Shown piece by piece: positions 31,438 through 43,657 of a stretch of DNA of 64,000 nt. Every line of letters starts with the position of its first letter. The stretch's first letter is position 1. The position numbers were made by a program, and so were the translations under genes. The stretch is from Pyricularia pennisetigena (Eukaryota > Ascomycota > Sordariomycetes > Magnaporthales > Pyriculariaceae): positions 1,089,770 to 1,153,769 of the forward strand of contig NC_043741.1 of NCBI RefSeq assembly GCF_004337985.1, written 5' to 3'. The notes under the pieces were generated by a model, which worked only from the letters and a program-made list of their open reading frames with translations, did not search any database and was not told where the DNA came from.

Positions 31438-34400
31438 ATGGCCGTCGACAACCCGCCCGCGAGGGGTCACCCTCCTGAGACTTCTCCTGCTTCAGCTTCA
31501 GCCGAGAAGCCCATCCGACCGTCGTCTCATGCCGCCGCCGTCGCCACCACTCCCGAGCTGCCAAGTCCCAGGAACTTCAGGTCACAGAGCCTAGCACATC
31601 ACGACCGCAGCCCGCGGGTCGCTACGACCGCGCCCATCAAGCGGAAGCCGCTGTCGGCAAGCGCTTCACCATTGGCTCGTCGCTTTTCGCAGTCGTCTCA
31701 GTACTCGCAGCCCTCTCAATACGCACCCTCGCCGCCCCCGCAACACTACCTCGACATCTTGGACGAGCTGCCGTCGCCGCCGCTGATGTTGGACCAGCTC
31801 CCCAACCGAACATCGCGCTCCTATTCTATCGACAGCCCGACTGTCTATGATTTCCCAAGTGCCAAGGTTGCCCCTTTGATGCCACTGGTGCCTGAGGGAG
31901 GGTAAGTTTTGCTACTTTGTTTTCGTCTAGCTGTCTATAAACTCTGTTCTGGGTGTTTTGATGTCTTTGTCTTTTTTTTCTTTTTTTCTTTTTCATGTTT
32001 CAACTATACACCCTCGCGACGTCTGCGTTTGGTTCAACTGCACACTCCTTTGTGATGTTGCAAAATCTTAATTCAACAAGAGTCGCGAACATACAAGGTC
32101 CCGATTGGATTGCTGACTGGAATTCTTTTTATCCGTGGTCAGACTCATTGATAAATTCCCTGCCGTGCCGGCCGCTGGGCCAGAGACTGGATCCCAAGAC
32201 TGGAACGACGCTCAGTTGGAGCTTGGTCGAAACATTCCAGACGTCAACCCTGCAGCTCTTCAAACACAAAACGACCTCACTAGTGCTTTTAAAATCCAGG
32301 GCTTCATCCCAAACGAGCAGGATTTCGACGTCATCCCCATTCGGGTTGCATCGCAACTCCACCAGGGTAGTGAGCAGCAGGTCGACGTAGATCCGGCACT
32401 TCACAGTAAGCAGCCGGGCGACCAAGCCAGTAATATTAATACAACACAACCCAACAGAATGTCCCTCTTCTCCCGCAAGCCATCACCACCACACCTCAAG
32501 CTTGCAAACACCAAGGATATCCATCAACAAAAGTCAATTGCATTGGACTCAACTGCTGCTACCGTTGCCGATCAACCATCCGAACTTGTACCTCTCGCTC
32601 CCGCACCCGCTCCCGCTCCCGCACCAGTAGCCGCACCAACAGAGAACGCCACCGTTAACAAGCAAGATCCCGCTACCAACGCCTCTGTAATTGCTCTTTC
32701 AAACCAAACATCTGATAATCTTAATGCAAATAAGCCACTGCCGCCTCTCAAGTCTCCTGCATCTTCGAGGTTAGGAAGCTTCTTTGGCTGGACGACATCG
32801 TCACCGGCCTCGACCTCATTCTCGGACAAGGGCTTCTCCCCCTTGCCCTCGCCTTTCTCACAAAGGACGACCACGGTATACACAGATGACAGCCCGGCGT
32901 CCGCAACAACAGAACCACTTACTGCAAAGGCCGGTATACATGCCCGCCCTCCGAACCAAACCACGCACCTCGAGTATTGCGAAGACTACCTTCAAACACC
33001 ACCCACTACCACACCGTCGCCGGCCAGTCAGATTGAGGATATGGAGGACGAACTAAAGGCCATCAGCGCCGAGCTGGCGGCCTCTATTCGGCGTGAAATG
33101 GACCTGGAGGACCTAGTTGAACGACTGCAGTCCCAAGTCGGCAGTCGGGGCGAACCAGGAAAGAGAACCAGTGATTACTTTTCCGACTCGGGTTACAGCT
33201 CCGCCAAGGCATCCGAAGCCGATGCCAGCAGGGAAGAGGTCGCTCAGGTCCAGCGTCGGGCCGAGCAGGAGAAGGCTCAGGTCCGCCTGGAGCTGAGCGA
33301 AAAGCTGAACGATGAGCGTTCAAGGAGGAGAGAGTTGGACCTTCAGATCAAGGAGCTCTCGCTGAGGGCATCCAAGATGGGAGAAGAGCAGGCCCAAAGA
33401 GGTTCAGTGTCGGACGCCGACAGTGCTGACCGAGTAAAAGAGCTCGAGTCGTCATGCGAAGAACTGAGGAGAAGACTATCAGAGGAACGTGAGATCAAGG
33501 ATAACTTCCAAGATCTCTTGGACGCTCTCAAAGGCGAACTGCAGAGCGCCGCCAACGAGCGCGATAATCTTCGTGACGAGGTTGTCCCACAGCTCAGGGC
33601 TCGCGTCGAGGGTCTCGAGCAACAGGCAGCCGAGTACTCGAGGTCGACATACGAAAGCACCAAGATCCAGCAAGAGCTTCAGACTCTCCAGGAGGAGAAC
33701 GCAAGCCTCCGGGCGCTGAAGCAGAATCGTGAGTCGCAAAGGTTCGAAGCCAACCAAACAAGGATGTCACGTGTCGTCCGCTCGTCTTCAGTGAGCACTG
33801 TAAACTCCAACTTCAAGCTCCAACAAGCGCCTCTTGGCCGCTCCAATACTGTAAAAGGACCCCAAGGCCAGCAGTTCGAGTCACGCGAGGCCATGTCGGA
33901 ACGCCTCAAGGATGTCGAGGCGCAGCGCGATGCCCTGCACAGCGCACTCAAGAATCTGCTCGAAAGGCAAGAGTTTCAGAACCGTGAGAACGAAAAGAAG
34001 ATTCGCGTCCTCGAGCAGGAGCGCGCTCGCTTGCTGGCAACATCGCCAAAGAAGGCTGGCTACGAACGAGACGTGTCCATTCTGAAGGAGGAAATCGCTG
34101 TTCTGCGAAAACGTGCCGAGGAAGCCGTGGAACAGAAGTGGCAGGTTGAAAAAGGCCTGGCTGGCTTGAAGATGGATCTCGACCGCGCCCAGGAGGAAAT
34201 TGCAGGCTTGAAGAGCCTGCTCCGCGAAAATGACATTCTCATTCCTGCTGCCTTCTTCGCAAGACCGATGAGCTCTCCTGACAGTATTGATGGGGACGCC
34301 AGCCCTGTCACCTCTGCATCTCTGCAGAAGGCGCACCAAGACTTACGCTCCTCTTATACCCAGGCACTAGAGCGGATCAAGAAGCTTGAACTGAGCTCCG

Positions 34401-35272
34401 TGGAGACGGATGCTTTGAACAAGCTGGAGGCTGCAGTTGCAGCTGATGGTAGCCAGCCCTCACAAGCGAGCCTCGAGGCCCAGGTCAAGGAGTACCTCGA
34501 GACCGAGCGTGACCTGGCTGATCAGCTCCAGGCATCGGCAAGGCAAGTCGAAGAACTTGCCGCACAGGTACAAGCGCAGCTTGCTACCAATGCCACGCTT
34601 CGTACGCGTCTGACTGATGCGGTAACACGCGGCGAGGCCAACCAGCAACGCAGCAAAGAACGCATCACAGGGCTTCAGCGCCGGCTCAAGGAGCTCGAAG
34701 ACGAGCTTTCGTCGACGCAAAGCGCTGCTGAGGACCGCATCGCACGCCACGAGGAGGAGATTAGGCTTCTGCGTGAGGCCAACAATGGACAAATACAAAG
34801 ACTGAGGGATGCGGCTGGTGGTCTCAAGAGCCCTTTGCCAAAAAGCCCCGGTCTCAGAAGCCCTACGCAGCGATTGTTTCCCCCACGGTCGCCACTGTCG
34901 CCTTTGTTCGCCAATGGTACCAGGTCTCCTCGCCTTGTCAACAGTCCCGTTTCGCGACCAGGTTCATCGGGACCCAACTCTGCGCGCAGCCTCAAGTCCC
35001 CCGGTATGGCGGGTGAGGAGGACCAGGCGGTGCAGGTTGAGAAGCTCCGACGTCGTGTCGCCGAGCTCGAGAAGGCGCTCAACGAGGCCGATGCCGAGAT
35101 GCAAGAAGTTGTCGGCCGTATGAACGGGGCACAAATCGAAGTACTGCAGTTGCAGGAAGAGCGCGAGCAGGCCATCCGAGACACGCGAAGGCTGCAGCGC
35201 CAGCTTGACGAGGAGAAAGTCAAGGTCTTTCAAGACCGCTTCCGGGACCTGAGTTCCAGTGCCATGGCCTGA
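31438..35272 (+). CDS. Large coiled-coil protein with Ser-Pro-rich hinge, 1197 aa
   Basis: Exon 1 31438-31901 and exon 2 32143-35272 join in frame across a 241-nt intron with a GTAAGT donor. The alternative acceptors I tried break the frame. The N-terminal 440 residues are Pro/Ser/Ala-rich and probably disordered, with an Ala-Pro dipeptide run near residues 306-315. Heptad-rich coiled coil covers about residues 450-485, 515-690, 735-860 and 930-1040, and then a C-terminal segment 1113-1197. Between the last two is a block of many Ser-Pro pairs (about residues 1045-1110), suited to proline-directed kinases. No motor, kinase or membrane segment is visible. This is the pattern of cytoskeletal, septal-pore or spindle-pole scaffolds of filamentous fungi, often annotated as M-protein-repeat proteins. 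I do not recognise the orthologue. Confidence 0.85.
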
Positions 35273-36075
35273 TAAACTGGGCTCGACACCACCTAATGAC
35301 ATCTCCAGTGTTCTAAAGCGGACGCTGGGGGGTTGCACAACAACCTAACCTAAAATTGTATCAAAGTGACAGCTTCTCCCCCTTTCTCCCTTGTATTTGC
35401 ATCATGATATCCGGAGTTAACAGCATGAGTCTAACGACATTTTGGGCCACGGGTTTTGCGGACTTTTCTTTTCTTTTCTCTTCTTGGATTCAAACGAAAA
35501 ATTGCATGTACTATACAAACGACCTATCGTCGTCACTGTCACATAACTTATAACTCTATTTCTTGAATAATGCTATTTTACCCTATTAGTCTAATATTTT
35601 GCCAACATGCTGCCGTGACTGCTGCCCTTTTCCTTTACCAACGTGAAGCATGAAGTAGAGTCCAATTACATTGATGGTTGAGCCATGTACCCACAGAACG
35701 TCTCGGCGTTTTGTGGCCACCCCCTCTAGATAGTCAGCCCGCTGGAAGAACTATTATCAACATCGCTACCGGGCCGAATCTAAGGCAAAGGTTCATTGCC
35801 CGCGACTCGAGGTTACCGATGGGAGGTGAGACGTGCGGAGCAAAGTCTAAAGTCAAACCCAATATGGTACCTTACCTAGGCTGGACATATGGCAGCACGC
35901 AGCCAGGAAGGCCATGAACCTTTTTTTTTTTTTTTTTCGGGGGATGTACTTCCTCATCGGCATGCGATCGAGGAGAGCGGTCAGATCCTTGCGAAAACAT
36001 GTTTACCTGCGTCCTGTCATGAGTAGGACTTTTGTCCCCGAGTAGTGGCGAGGTGTGCGGAATATATCAGCTCAT

Positions 36076-36161
36076 AGATAGCATCGGTAGAGCCGAGCAT
36101 CGAGGTCTGACGATACCCAGCGCTCTCGGTTTGTAATTCCCACGTAAGAGATCTCCTATCA
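36076..36161. promoter_or_regulatory. Pair of HGATAR sites upstream of the ammonium transporter
   Basis: AGATAG at 36076-36081 on the plus strand and its match TGATAG on the minus strand at 36156-36161, about 240 and 155 bases before the start codon. GATA factors of the AreA/Nit-2 type bind HGATAR and, in other fungi, activate ammonium transporter genes under nitrogen limitation. Function here is inferred, and such hexamers also occur by chance. Confidence 0.4.
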
Positions 36162-36188
36162 AGGTGAGGCAATACAACCTGGTCCATC

Positions 36189-36189
<1 letters not shown>

Positions 36190-36233
<44 letters not shown>

Positions 36234-36242
36234 NTTTTTTTT
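36190..36242. repeat. Poly(T) tract of about 53 bases with one undetermined base
   Basis: The longest homopolymer in the window, interrupted only by an N at 36234. It ends 72 bases before the inferred start codon of the ammonium transporter. Confidence 0.95.
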
Positions 36243-36314
36243 GAAACGGAGTTCCAAAGCCGGCGCCATCCTGAAGCTCCATCCTCCGACGGCAACGTGA
36301 GCATAAAAATAGTC

Positions 36315-38255
36315 ATGGTCAAGATAGATGGGGTCGAGCTTGACAATCTTTACGCCGTCAAGCGGCCGTACAATGGCACGGTGGAGACCGGGGGAGATCC
36401 TTTGGTGCAGGACTTGAACGTGTGGTATAACGTGGGCGCCCGCCTCCCCTTTTGTTGTTATTATCTTAGCAAACAGTAAAAAGAAGTCACTTAGCTGACG
36501 CGCCGAGTGCGCAGGGCAGACGGGCGATATCGCCTTTGTCATCACAAGCACAGCCCTGATGTTGCTGATGATACCGGGGATTGGGTGAGTTTCTTGCACT
36601 GACGGTGACGATTGGCGTGGTCGGGCGTTTGCGACTACAGCTGTTCTTCGAACTCTGTCGGGAGGCAGGCTGACCTGACCCAAATTTCCAAAACGAAACA
36701 AAAAAATGACAGTTTGTTCTACTCGGGACTCGCACGGCGCAAATCAGCGCTCTCGCTAATGTTCCTATCCAGCCTGGCCCTGGCCGTGACGACGGTACAG
36801 TGGTTCGTCTGGGGATATTCGCTGTCCTTCTCACGAACGGCCAACGGCTTCATCGGCGACCTGAGCAACGCCGGGTTCCGAAACGTCCTGGCGCGTCCCT
36901 CCGTCGGGAGGGAGCGCATCCCGGACCTCCTCTTCGCCGTGTACGAGGGCATGCTGTCGGCGCTAACGGTGGCGCTGGCCGTCGGCGCCGCGGCCGAGCG
37001 GGGCAGGGTGCTGCCGGCGGTTATATTCATGTTCGTCTGGGCGACGCTGGTCTACGACCCCATCGCCTGCTGGACCTGGAACCCGGCCGGCTGGTCGTTC
37101 AGGATGGGCGGGCTCGACTACGCCGGCGGCACGCCCGTCCACATCGCCTCTGGCGCGGCCGCGCTGGCGTACTCGATGATGCTGGGGCCGAGACGGGGCC
37201 ACGGAACGCATGAGCTGAATTTTCGTCCGCACAACGTCGCACACATCGTCATCGGGACTGTGTTTTTGTGGTTCGGGTGGTTTGGCTTCAACGCCGGGTC
37301 GACGCTCGCGGCGGACCTCCGCGCGGTCGTCGCTGTCGTTGTGACGCACCTGGCGGCGTGCGTCGGTGGGCTTACCTGGTGCCTCATGGACTACAGGGTG
37401 GAGCGGAAGTGGTCTGCCGTCGGGTTCTGCTCCGGTGTGGTTGCGGGGTTGGTGGCCATCACTCCTGGGTCGGGTAAGTTGTCTGTCTTGGTGGGGTCTG
37501 TCCTCTCCTCCTTTTTCATCTTTCCCGGTCCCATCGTTACCCGATCCTGTCCAGGTTCTGATGTTGATCACCGCTTACACCCCTTCTCCATGTGCTCAGG
37601 CTACGTCCCCGTCTGGGCAGCAATACCCTTCGGGATCCTAGGAGCATCAAGCGCCAACCTTTCCACTCGGCTCAAGTTCATCCTCGGCATCGACGACGCG
37701 CTCGACATATTCGCTGTACATGGCGTGGCCGGGTTCGTGGGCAACATGTGCACAGCGCTCTTCGCCCTCAACCAGGTGGCCGCGCTCGACGGCGTCTCGG
37801 CCGGCAGCACCCGCGACGGCATCGCGGGCGGCTGGCTCAGCGGCCACTGGATCCAGATCGCGTACCAGCTGCCGGGCTCCTTTGCGGGCCTGGCTTACTC
37901 CTTCACCGGGAGCTGCGTCATCCTGGCGGCCCTCGACCGCATCCCGGGCTGCCGCCTGCGCGCGACCGACGAGGCCGAGGTCATCGGCATGGACACCGCC
38001 GAGCTGGGCGAGTTTGCGTACGACTACGTGGCGCTGACGCGCGAGCTGCTGCCGCCGCTGCCGCGCGACGAGGATCACACGAGCGACGGGACCGCTGTCG
38101 GTGTTGCTTTTTCGCGGCCGTCGGCCATGGCACCGAGGCATAGTCAGTGGTTCTCGGGCGGGCGGGAGCTGCTTCACGGTGATGACGGCTCGTCCCCGAT
38201 GAAGCCAATGAGGGCGCGGCTTGGTTCCGAGGGCCACATCGTGGGTCGGTATTGA
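36315..38255 (+). CDS. Ammonium transporter, Mep/Amt family, 532 aa
   Basis: Four exons, 36315-36431, 36520-36584, 36713-37473 and 37600-38255, keep frame through three introns (88, 128 and 126 nt). It moves ammonium across the plasma membrane. Hydrophobic segments fit the 11-helix Amt fold. Diagnostic stretches: WYNTGDIAFVITSTAL near the N-terminus, FYSGLARRKSALS, YDPIACWTWNPAGW, and the two pore histidines in AGGTPVHIASG and in DIFAVHGVAGF. The first-site His is the Mep2-type state; yeast Mep1 and Mep3 carry Glu there. The cytosolic tail includes an EVIGMDTAELGEFAYDYV-like conserved helix and a Ser-rich end. The start is the first in-frame ATG before the conserved PYNGTVETGGD region; no signal peptide is expected. 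GATA sites lie upstream. Confidence 0.93.
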
Positions 38256-38968
38256 AGGGGACCGTCGGGAAAGGGTTGCCCTGTTGGTTACTCGGCAAGG
38301 AATGTATGTATACCAGGTATCTTTCTTTACTGGTCTAGCTGGAATAAAAACAGACTAAGCCTGAACTGTGCGAAAGTAGCGTGTCTCTCGTCTTGTTCTT
38401 AAATAATTGCTGGAAAATCTCAAGCATGTGAAGAAAAGAGTTTATTCTCACGTGGGTTTGTGTCGTTGGTTCGAGGAGAACCCAATGAGTATTTTGTTGA
38501 TGTAAAAGGAGCCTGATGCGGCAAAGCTAAGAGCCTCTGGGTGCACTCTGGGCCGCTGTAATTACCATGCCCCCCACCCACCTGCGGTTGTCAACTTAGC
38601 GCCGCCCCCGCCCGCCGCTGCCTAGGAGATACCCATTGTGATCACTGAGCTTCCGGGTTCAATTCTCGTCACTTTGGGTCTGACTCTACTGACGGACGCG
38701 AAAGCAATAAAAGATGTGACTTTGAGCTGCCAGACTTCGCACTGCACTGGATACCAAGTGCCGACTGGTATTCACAGGCAACAAAGCGATGCATCTCAGC
38801 AACCGATTTTTCATTTGGCCAAGGCAACAAAACACCACGTATTTATTTACAAACGACGTCGTCACTCAAACTTTCGGTCGCTCGCCCCAACGCCAGCCAT
38901 TTGAATGAGGACCTGCGGAGTGTCGTCTCGCTTTCCAGCGGATTATTTCTTATACACACTCCAGATTC
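38256..38968. other. Spacer and promoter of the family X polymerase gene
   Basis: No coding content. The first half is the likely 3' region of the transporter. The second half should carry the polymerase promoter and contains an ACGCGAAA element at 38696-38703. Confidence 0.6.
38696..38703 (+). promoter_or_regulatory. MCB/E2F-like element ACGCGAAA
   Basis: An 8-base match to the MBF/E2F-type core used for G1/S expression of replication and repair genes in fungi, 266 bases upstream of the polymerase start codon. Function is inferred from position and gene identity. Confidence 0.4.
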
Positions 38969-41584
38969 ATGATGGATTCGTCTTCAGCACTGGAAAGTAA
39001 AGCCGAATTTTTCAAAGCCCTAGACGCAGTGTGGGATGACGACCAAGATGAACCTGATAAGGAGCAATCAGAGCTGAGGAGGCGCTATTGGGATGCTCAG
39101 CTTCGGTACAAGGAGAGCGCAGATGCTCCTCGCGCGGCGACCTCCAATGTACCAGGTTCACAAGTTCAAGTCTCTGCAGCTCAAAATGCTGCAAATACTG
39201 CCGCGCAGGGTTCCGTTGACATACCTCCCGAGCATTCCATCAAGCCCATCTCGCGGGTTCAGTCAGCGCCAAACCCAGGCGTCCTAGACACTGCTCGTGA
39301 CAAGACCATCGAAGGAACGCCACTGAACAAAACCATTCAGATGAAACCTTGCCAGGAGGGTCTTGCGGTAACAGCCAAGGCAACCTCGTTCATCGAGGAG
39401 ACACCCGCGGCTAGACCAAGACGGAATGGTGCCAAGCATCCCGCAACACTGCGTCGAATTGCAACGAGCCCGCTCCCTATCTCTAGCCCGTCACTCAGGG
39501 ACTCGCAATCTGCAGCGCTGGCGGGCCCCAGGAAGGCAAAGAGGAAACGAACCGCGGGCGGGCTCGCTGCTAGCAGCACTGTAGACGATACTGTTCCTGA
39601 AGAGCGTCGTTTATTCAGAGGCTTGTCTTTCTTCTACATACCAAACGACGACATCGCCCCGGCGCGAAAACGTCGCATAGGTATAGCTCAAAAGTTCGGC
39701 GCACAATGGGTCAGAAAGCCAGAGCTGGCTACTCATGTCATAGTTGAAAACAGATTCACCTACAAGGACATTGAGAGCATCGTTTCCCCGGTCATGACTG
39801 TCTGTGATGCCAGAGTTCCTCCGGCAATTGTGAGAGAAAACTTCCAGGGAGACTCTGTGGAGATCGGATTCGTCGTCAACCCCGACCAGCCCAAGTATCA
39901 TGTCCGAGGTTGCCCTCTGCCGGTGACCGGACGAGAAAATGAGAGCAAAGGGCCTCCACCAGCACCAGAGATCACCGAGACAACTTCCAGTCAAGGTGAC
40001 CCTTCAAGCTCTGCTGAATCGCGTCAGGTCAAAAACAGCCATCGAACCAGACCATTTACCCGTAGTCAGGCCACGCCAGTCGCTACTCCGTCTCGGGAAG
40101 CTGAGCCAGAGCTCAAAAGTGCTGGCAATGATACTGGTGATGCAGCAAATACCAACGTTGTCCCTTTGTCAAATAGCACTCTTGAGGAGGGGAATGGTGA
40201 GCAAGGCCCCAGGAACATCCAACAGAGTGTTCACGGAGCTAGCAACTTATGTGTTAGAGATGAACTCACATCCTGCATCGAGATTTCGGTAAGATATAAA
40301 AATCTGCCGCTAGATGAAGATGAAGATGATGCCAATTCTGTGAGGAACTCGGAGTCCCTTGATTCGAACAACGATGGCAGTGGATCTGAAGAGGAGCACG
40401 AGGCCAAGAAACGGAAAGCAGCACCCAACAAAACCAAACCTGGTTCTAAAGACGTTGAGTGGAAGGACAGGTTCGCTTGTCACCGTGGTGGTACCATTGA
40501 TAGCAGAAGCCATACTGCAGTGAAATCAGACAACCCAAACGCCCGCACAGTCGAAATTCTGCAACAAATGTGCAACTATTACTCGCAGACCAACGACCAC
40601 TGGCGAACTACGGCCTACAGGAGAGTAATTAACACTCTACGGCGGCAGAAGCACAAAATCACAACCGAGGAAGAGGCCGTCCGCCTTCCCAGCGTCGGGT
40701 CTCGTCTGGCCAAGAAGATTGAGGAGATCGCGGCGACGGACCGCTTGCAGCGACTAGAGCATGCGCTCAACGAGCCTCTCGACAAGGTGCTTCAGCTATA
40801 CTTGGGCATCTACGGTGTCGGTATCACACAAGCGCGGCGGTGGATCTCTCAGGGCTTTCGCACACTTGATGATCTGAAGAGACCCGAAGCCAACCTGAAC
40901 AAGAACCAACGCATGGGACTGGAGCACTACGAAGATCTAAACACGCGCATCCCGCGGTCCGAAGTAGAGGCTCTGGGCTCGTTAATACAGCGCGAGGCAG
41001 CCAAGATTGACGACCAGGTCGAGCTGCTCATCGGTGGAAGCTATCGCCGCGGCGCTAGCAGCTCCGGGGACGTTGATTTTATCGTCACTCGAAAAGGCAC
41101 GGTCAGCACGGATGAGCTCGTCCCCTTTCTGGAGCGGCTGGTCGCGCGCCTGACCGAGACCGGTGTCATTGTGGCCACGGTAGCGGCGCTTCACGCCAAC
41201 AAATCAGGAGCCAGCAAGTGGCACGGCTGCTGCGTCTTGCCATCGGAGGAGATGCCTTTGCAGGCCGGTGACGGGGATAGCGGGCGAGAAAAGCAGGACT
41301 ACAGGCCAGTCTGGCGGCGCGTTGACTTTCTTTTGGTGCCCGAGACAGAGTACGGGGCGGCGCTCATCTACTTTACTGGGAATGACCTCTTCAATAGGAG
41401 TATTAGGCTGCTGGCGTCCAAGAAGGGCATGCGACTGAACCAGCGGGGACTGTATTCGGACGTTATCAGGGGCCGGGGTAGGGATAAGGTGACGGATTGG
41501 CAGTTGATTGAGGGAAGCGATGAGAGGCGAATATTTGAAATTCTCGGGGTTAAATGGAGAGAGCCATGGGAAAGATGGTGTTGA
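38969..41584 (+). CDS. POL4: DNA polymerase family X (Pol IV / lambda-like) with BRCT domain, 871 aa
   Basis: A single-exon frame. A BRCT domain occupies about residues 213-315 (LFRGLSFFYIPNDDIAPAR to VIVENRFTYKDIES), a protein-binding module found in fungal Pol4 and animal lambda and mu. After an acidic linker, the 8-kDa/fingers region begins near residue 520 with helix-hairpin-helix elements (LPSVGSRLAKKIEEIA and YGVGITQARRW). The nucleotidyltransferase palm shows GSYRRG (690-695), GDVDF with metal ligands D701 and D703, and RRVDFLLVP with the third Asp, D786; FTGNDLFNRSIRLLA and a C-terminal ILGVKWREPWER follow. All catalytic residues are intact. Family members fill short gaps in base excision repair and non-homologous end joining. 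It is longer than yeast Pol4 (about 582 aa) because of its N-terminal region and linker. Confidence 0.93.
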   Translation: MMDSSSALESKAEFFKALDAVWDDDQDEPDKEQSELRRRYWDAQLRYKESADAPRAATSNVPGSQVQVSAAQNAANTAAQGSVDIPPEHSIKPISRVQSAPNPGVLDTARDKTIEGTPLNKTIQMKPCQEGLAVTAKATSFIEETPAARPRRNGAKHPATLRRIATSPLPISSPSLRDSQSAALAGPRKAKRKRTAGGLAASSTVDDTVPEERRLFRGLSFFYIPNDDIAPARKRRIGIAQKFGAQWVRKPELATHVIVENRFTYKDIESIVSPVMTVCDARVPPAIVRENFQGDSVEIGFVVNPDQPKYHVRGCPLPVTGRENESKGPPPAPEITETTSSQGDPSSSAESRQVKNSHRTRPFTRSQATPVATPSREAEPELKSAGNDTGDAANTNVVPLSNSTLEEGNGEQGPRNIQQSVHGASNLCVRDELTSCIEISVRYKNLPLDEDEDDANSVRNSESLDSNNDGSGSEEEHEAKKRKAAPNKTKPGSKDVEWKDRFACHRGGTIDSRSHTAVKSDNPNARTVEILQQMCNYYSQTNDHWRTTAYRRVINTLRRQKHKITTEEEAVRLPSVGSRLAKKIEEIAATDRLQRLEHALNEPLDKVLQLYLGIYGVGITQARRWISQGFRTLDDLKRPEANLNKNQRMGLEHYEDLNTRIPRSEVEALGSLIQREAAKIDDQVELLIGGSYRRGASSSGDVDFIVTRKGTVSTDELVPFLERLVARLTETGVIVATVAALHANKSGASKWHGCCVLPSEEMPLQAGDGDSGREKQDYRPVWRRVDFLLVPETEYGAALIYFTGNDLFNRSIRLLASKKGMRLNQRGLYSDVIRGRGRDKVTDWQLIEGSDERRIFEILGVKWREPWERWC

Positions 41585-42266
41585 TGAATCAACTGATTTT
41601 TATGATGGATCATTTATTTGTTTTCCTAGACTGGTTGGTGTATTGCGCTTTTATGCTTATAGTGGGAAGAACCCTGTGGTCGAAAAGGGGTCCTGCAATT
41701 GAGTCAAGGTTGTTGTGTCGCTGGGCGCAAAATTGATCAGATTTTCTTCGACACGCTAAACCCCATGTAGGCAGGGCGACGTCGGGTTGCGTTGTGCGAA
41801 CATGGGGACCCTTGTCCATTGGAGGCTGCCGAGAGGAACCTGGTCGCAGACCGCCTAAATTTTGAAGTCGGGGAATATTTTCTTGTCTTTGAACAAGGTA
41901 AGAAAAAAAAAAAAAAAAAGTTCACAGGGGGCGACGTGATTCTCGTCCACCACTAAGACGACGCGATATACCAAAGGACCCCAACTTGAAAGTCCTTCAG
42001 CGACACCTGTGACGATAACGGCGACAAAACAAAGCTTTTTTTTCTTTTATTTTCCTGTTTGCTTTGTTATTTAGTGCCCGGGGGAACATTGCCCAACGTC
42101 TCCCAACCTACCCAAGGCGGCGTGTAAATCGCCCACGATCCCGGTGTCGCTTAAAAACACCCCGCACTAAAACCGGCGCCGCTCTTTTTCAAAAACAGTA
42201 TAACACCAAAAAAGAACGCCCAGAAAAAAATAATAATAATAGGCCTTCCGGGTTCGACTCCTCAGA
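41585..42266. other. Spacer between polymerase X and arginine methyltransferase
   Basis: No gene. A poly(A) tract lies at about 41904-41918. The last 200 bases are a likely leader of the methyltransferase mRNA. A GGTTCGACTCC string near 42250 resembles a tRNA B box but has no tRNA fold around it. Confidence 0.6.

Positions 42267-43657
<1,391 letters not shown>

Larger units (their letters stand above)
35273..36314. other. Spacer between coiled-coil gene and ammonium transporter
   Basis: No gene. It contains the 3' end region of the coiled-coil transcript, a TACCTAGG motif at 35873-35880, a T run near 35921-35938, GATA-type sites near 36076 and 36156, and the long T tract at 36190-36242 just upstream of the transporter start. 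Confidence 0.6.

Noticed and set aside
42240..42262. GGTTCGACTCC resembling a tRNA B box
   Set aside because: No A box at the right distance and no cloverleaf pairing; it lies in the leader of the arginine methyltransferase mRNA.
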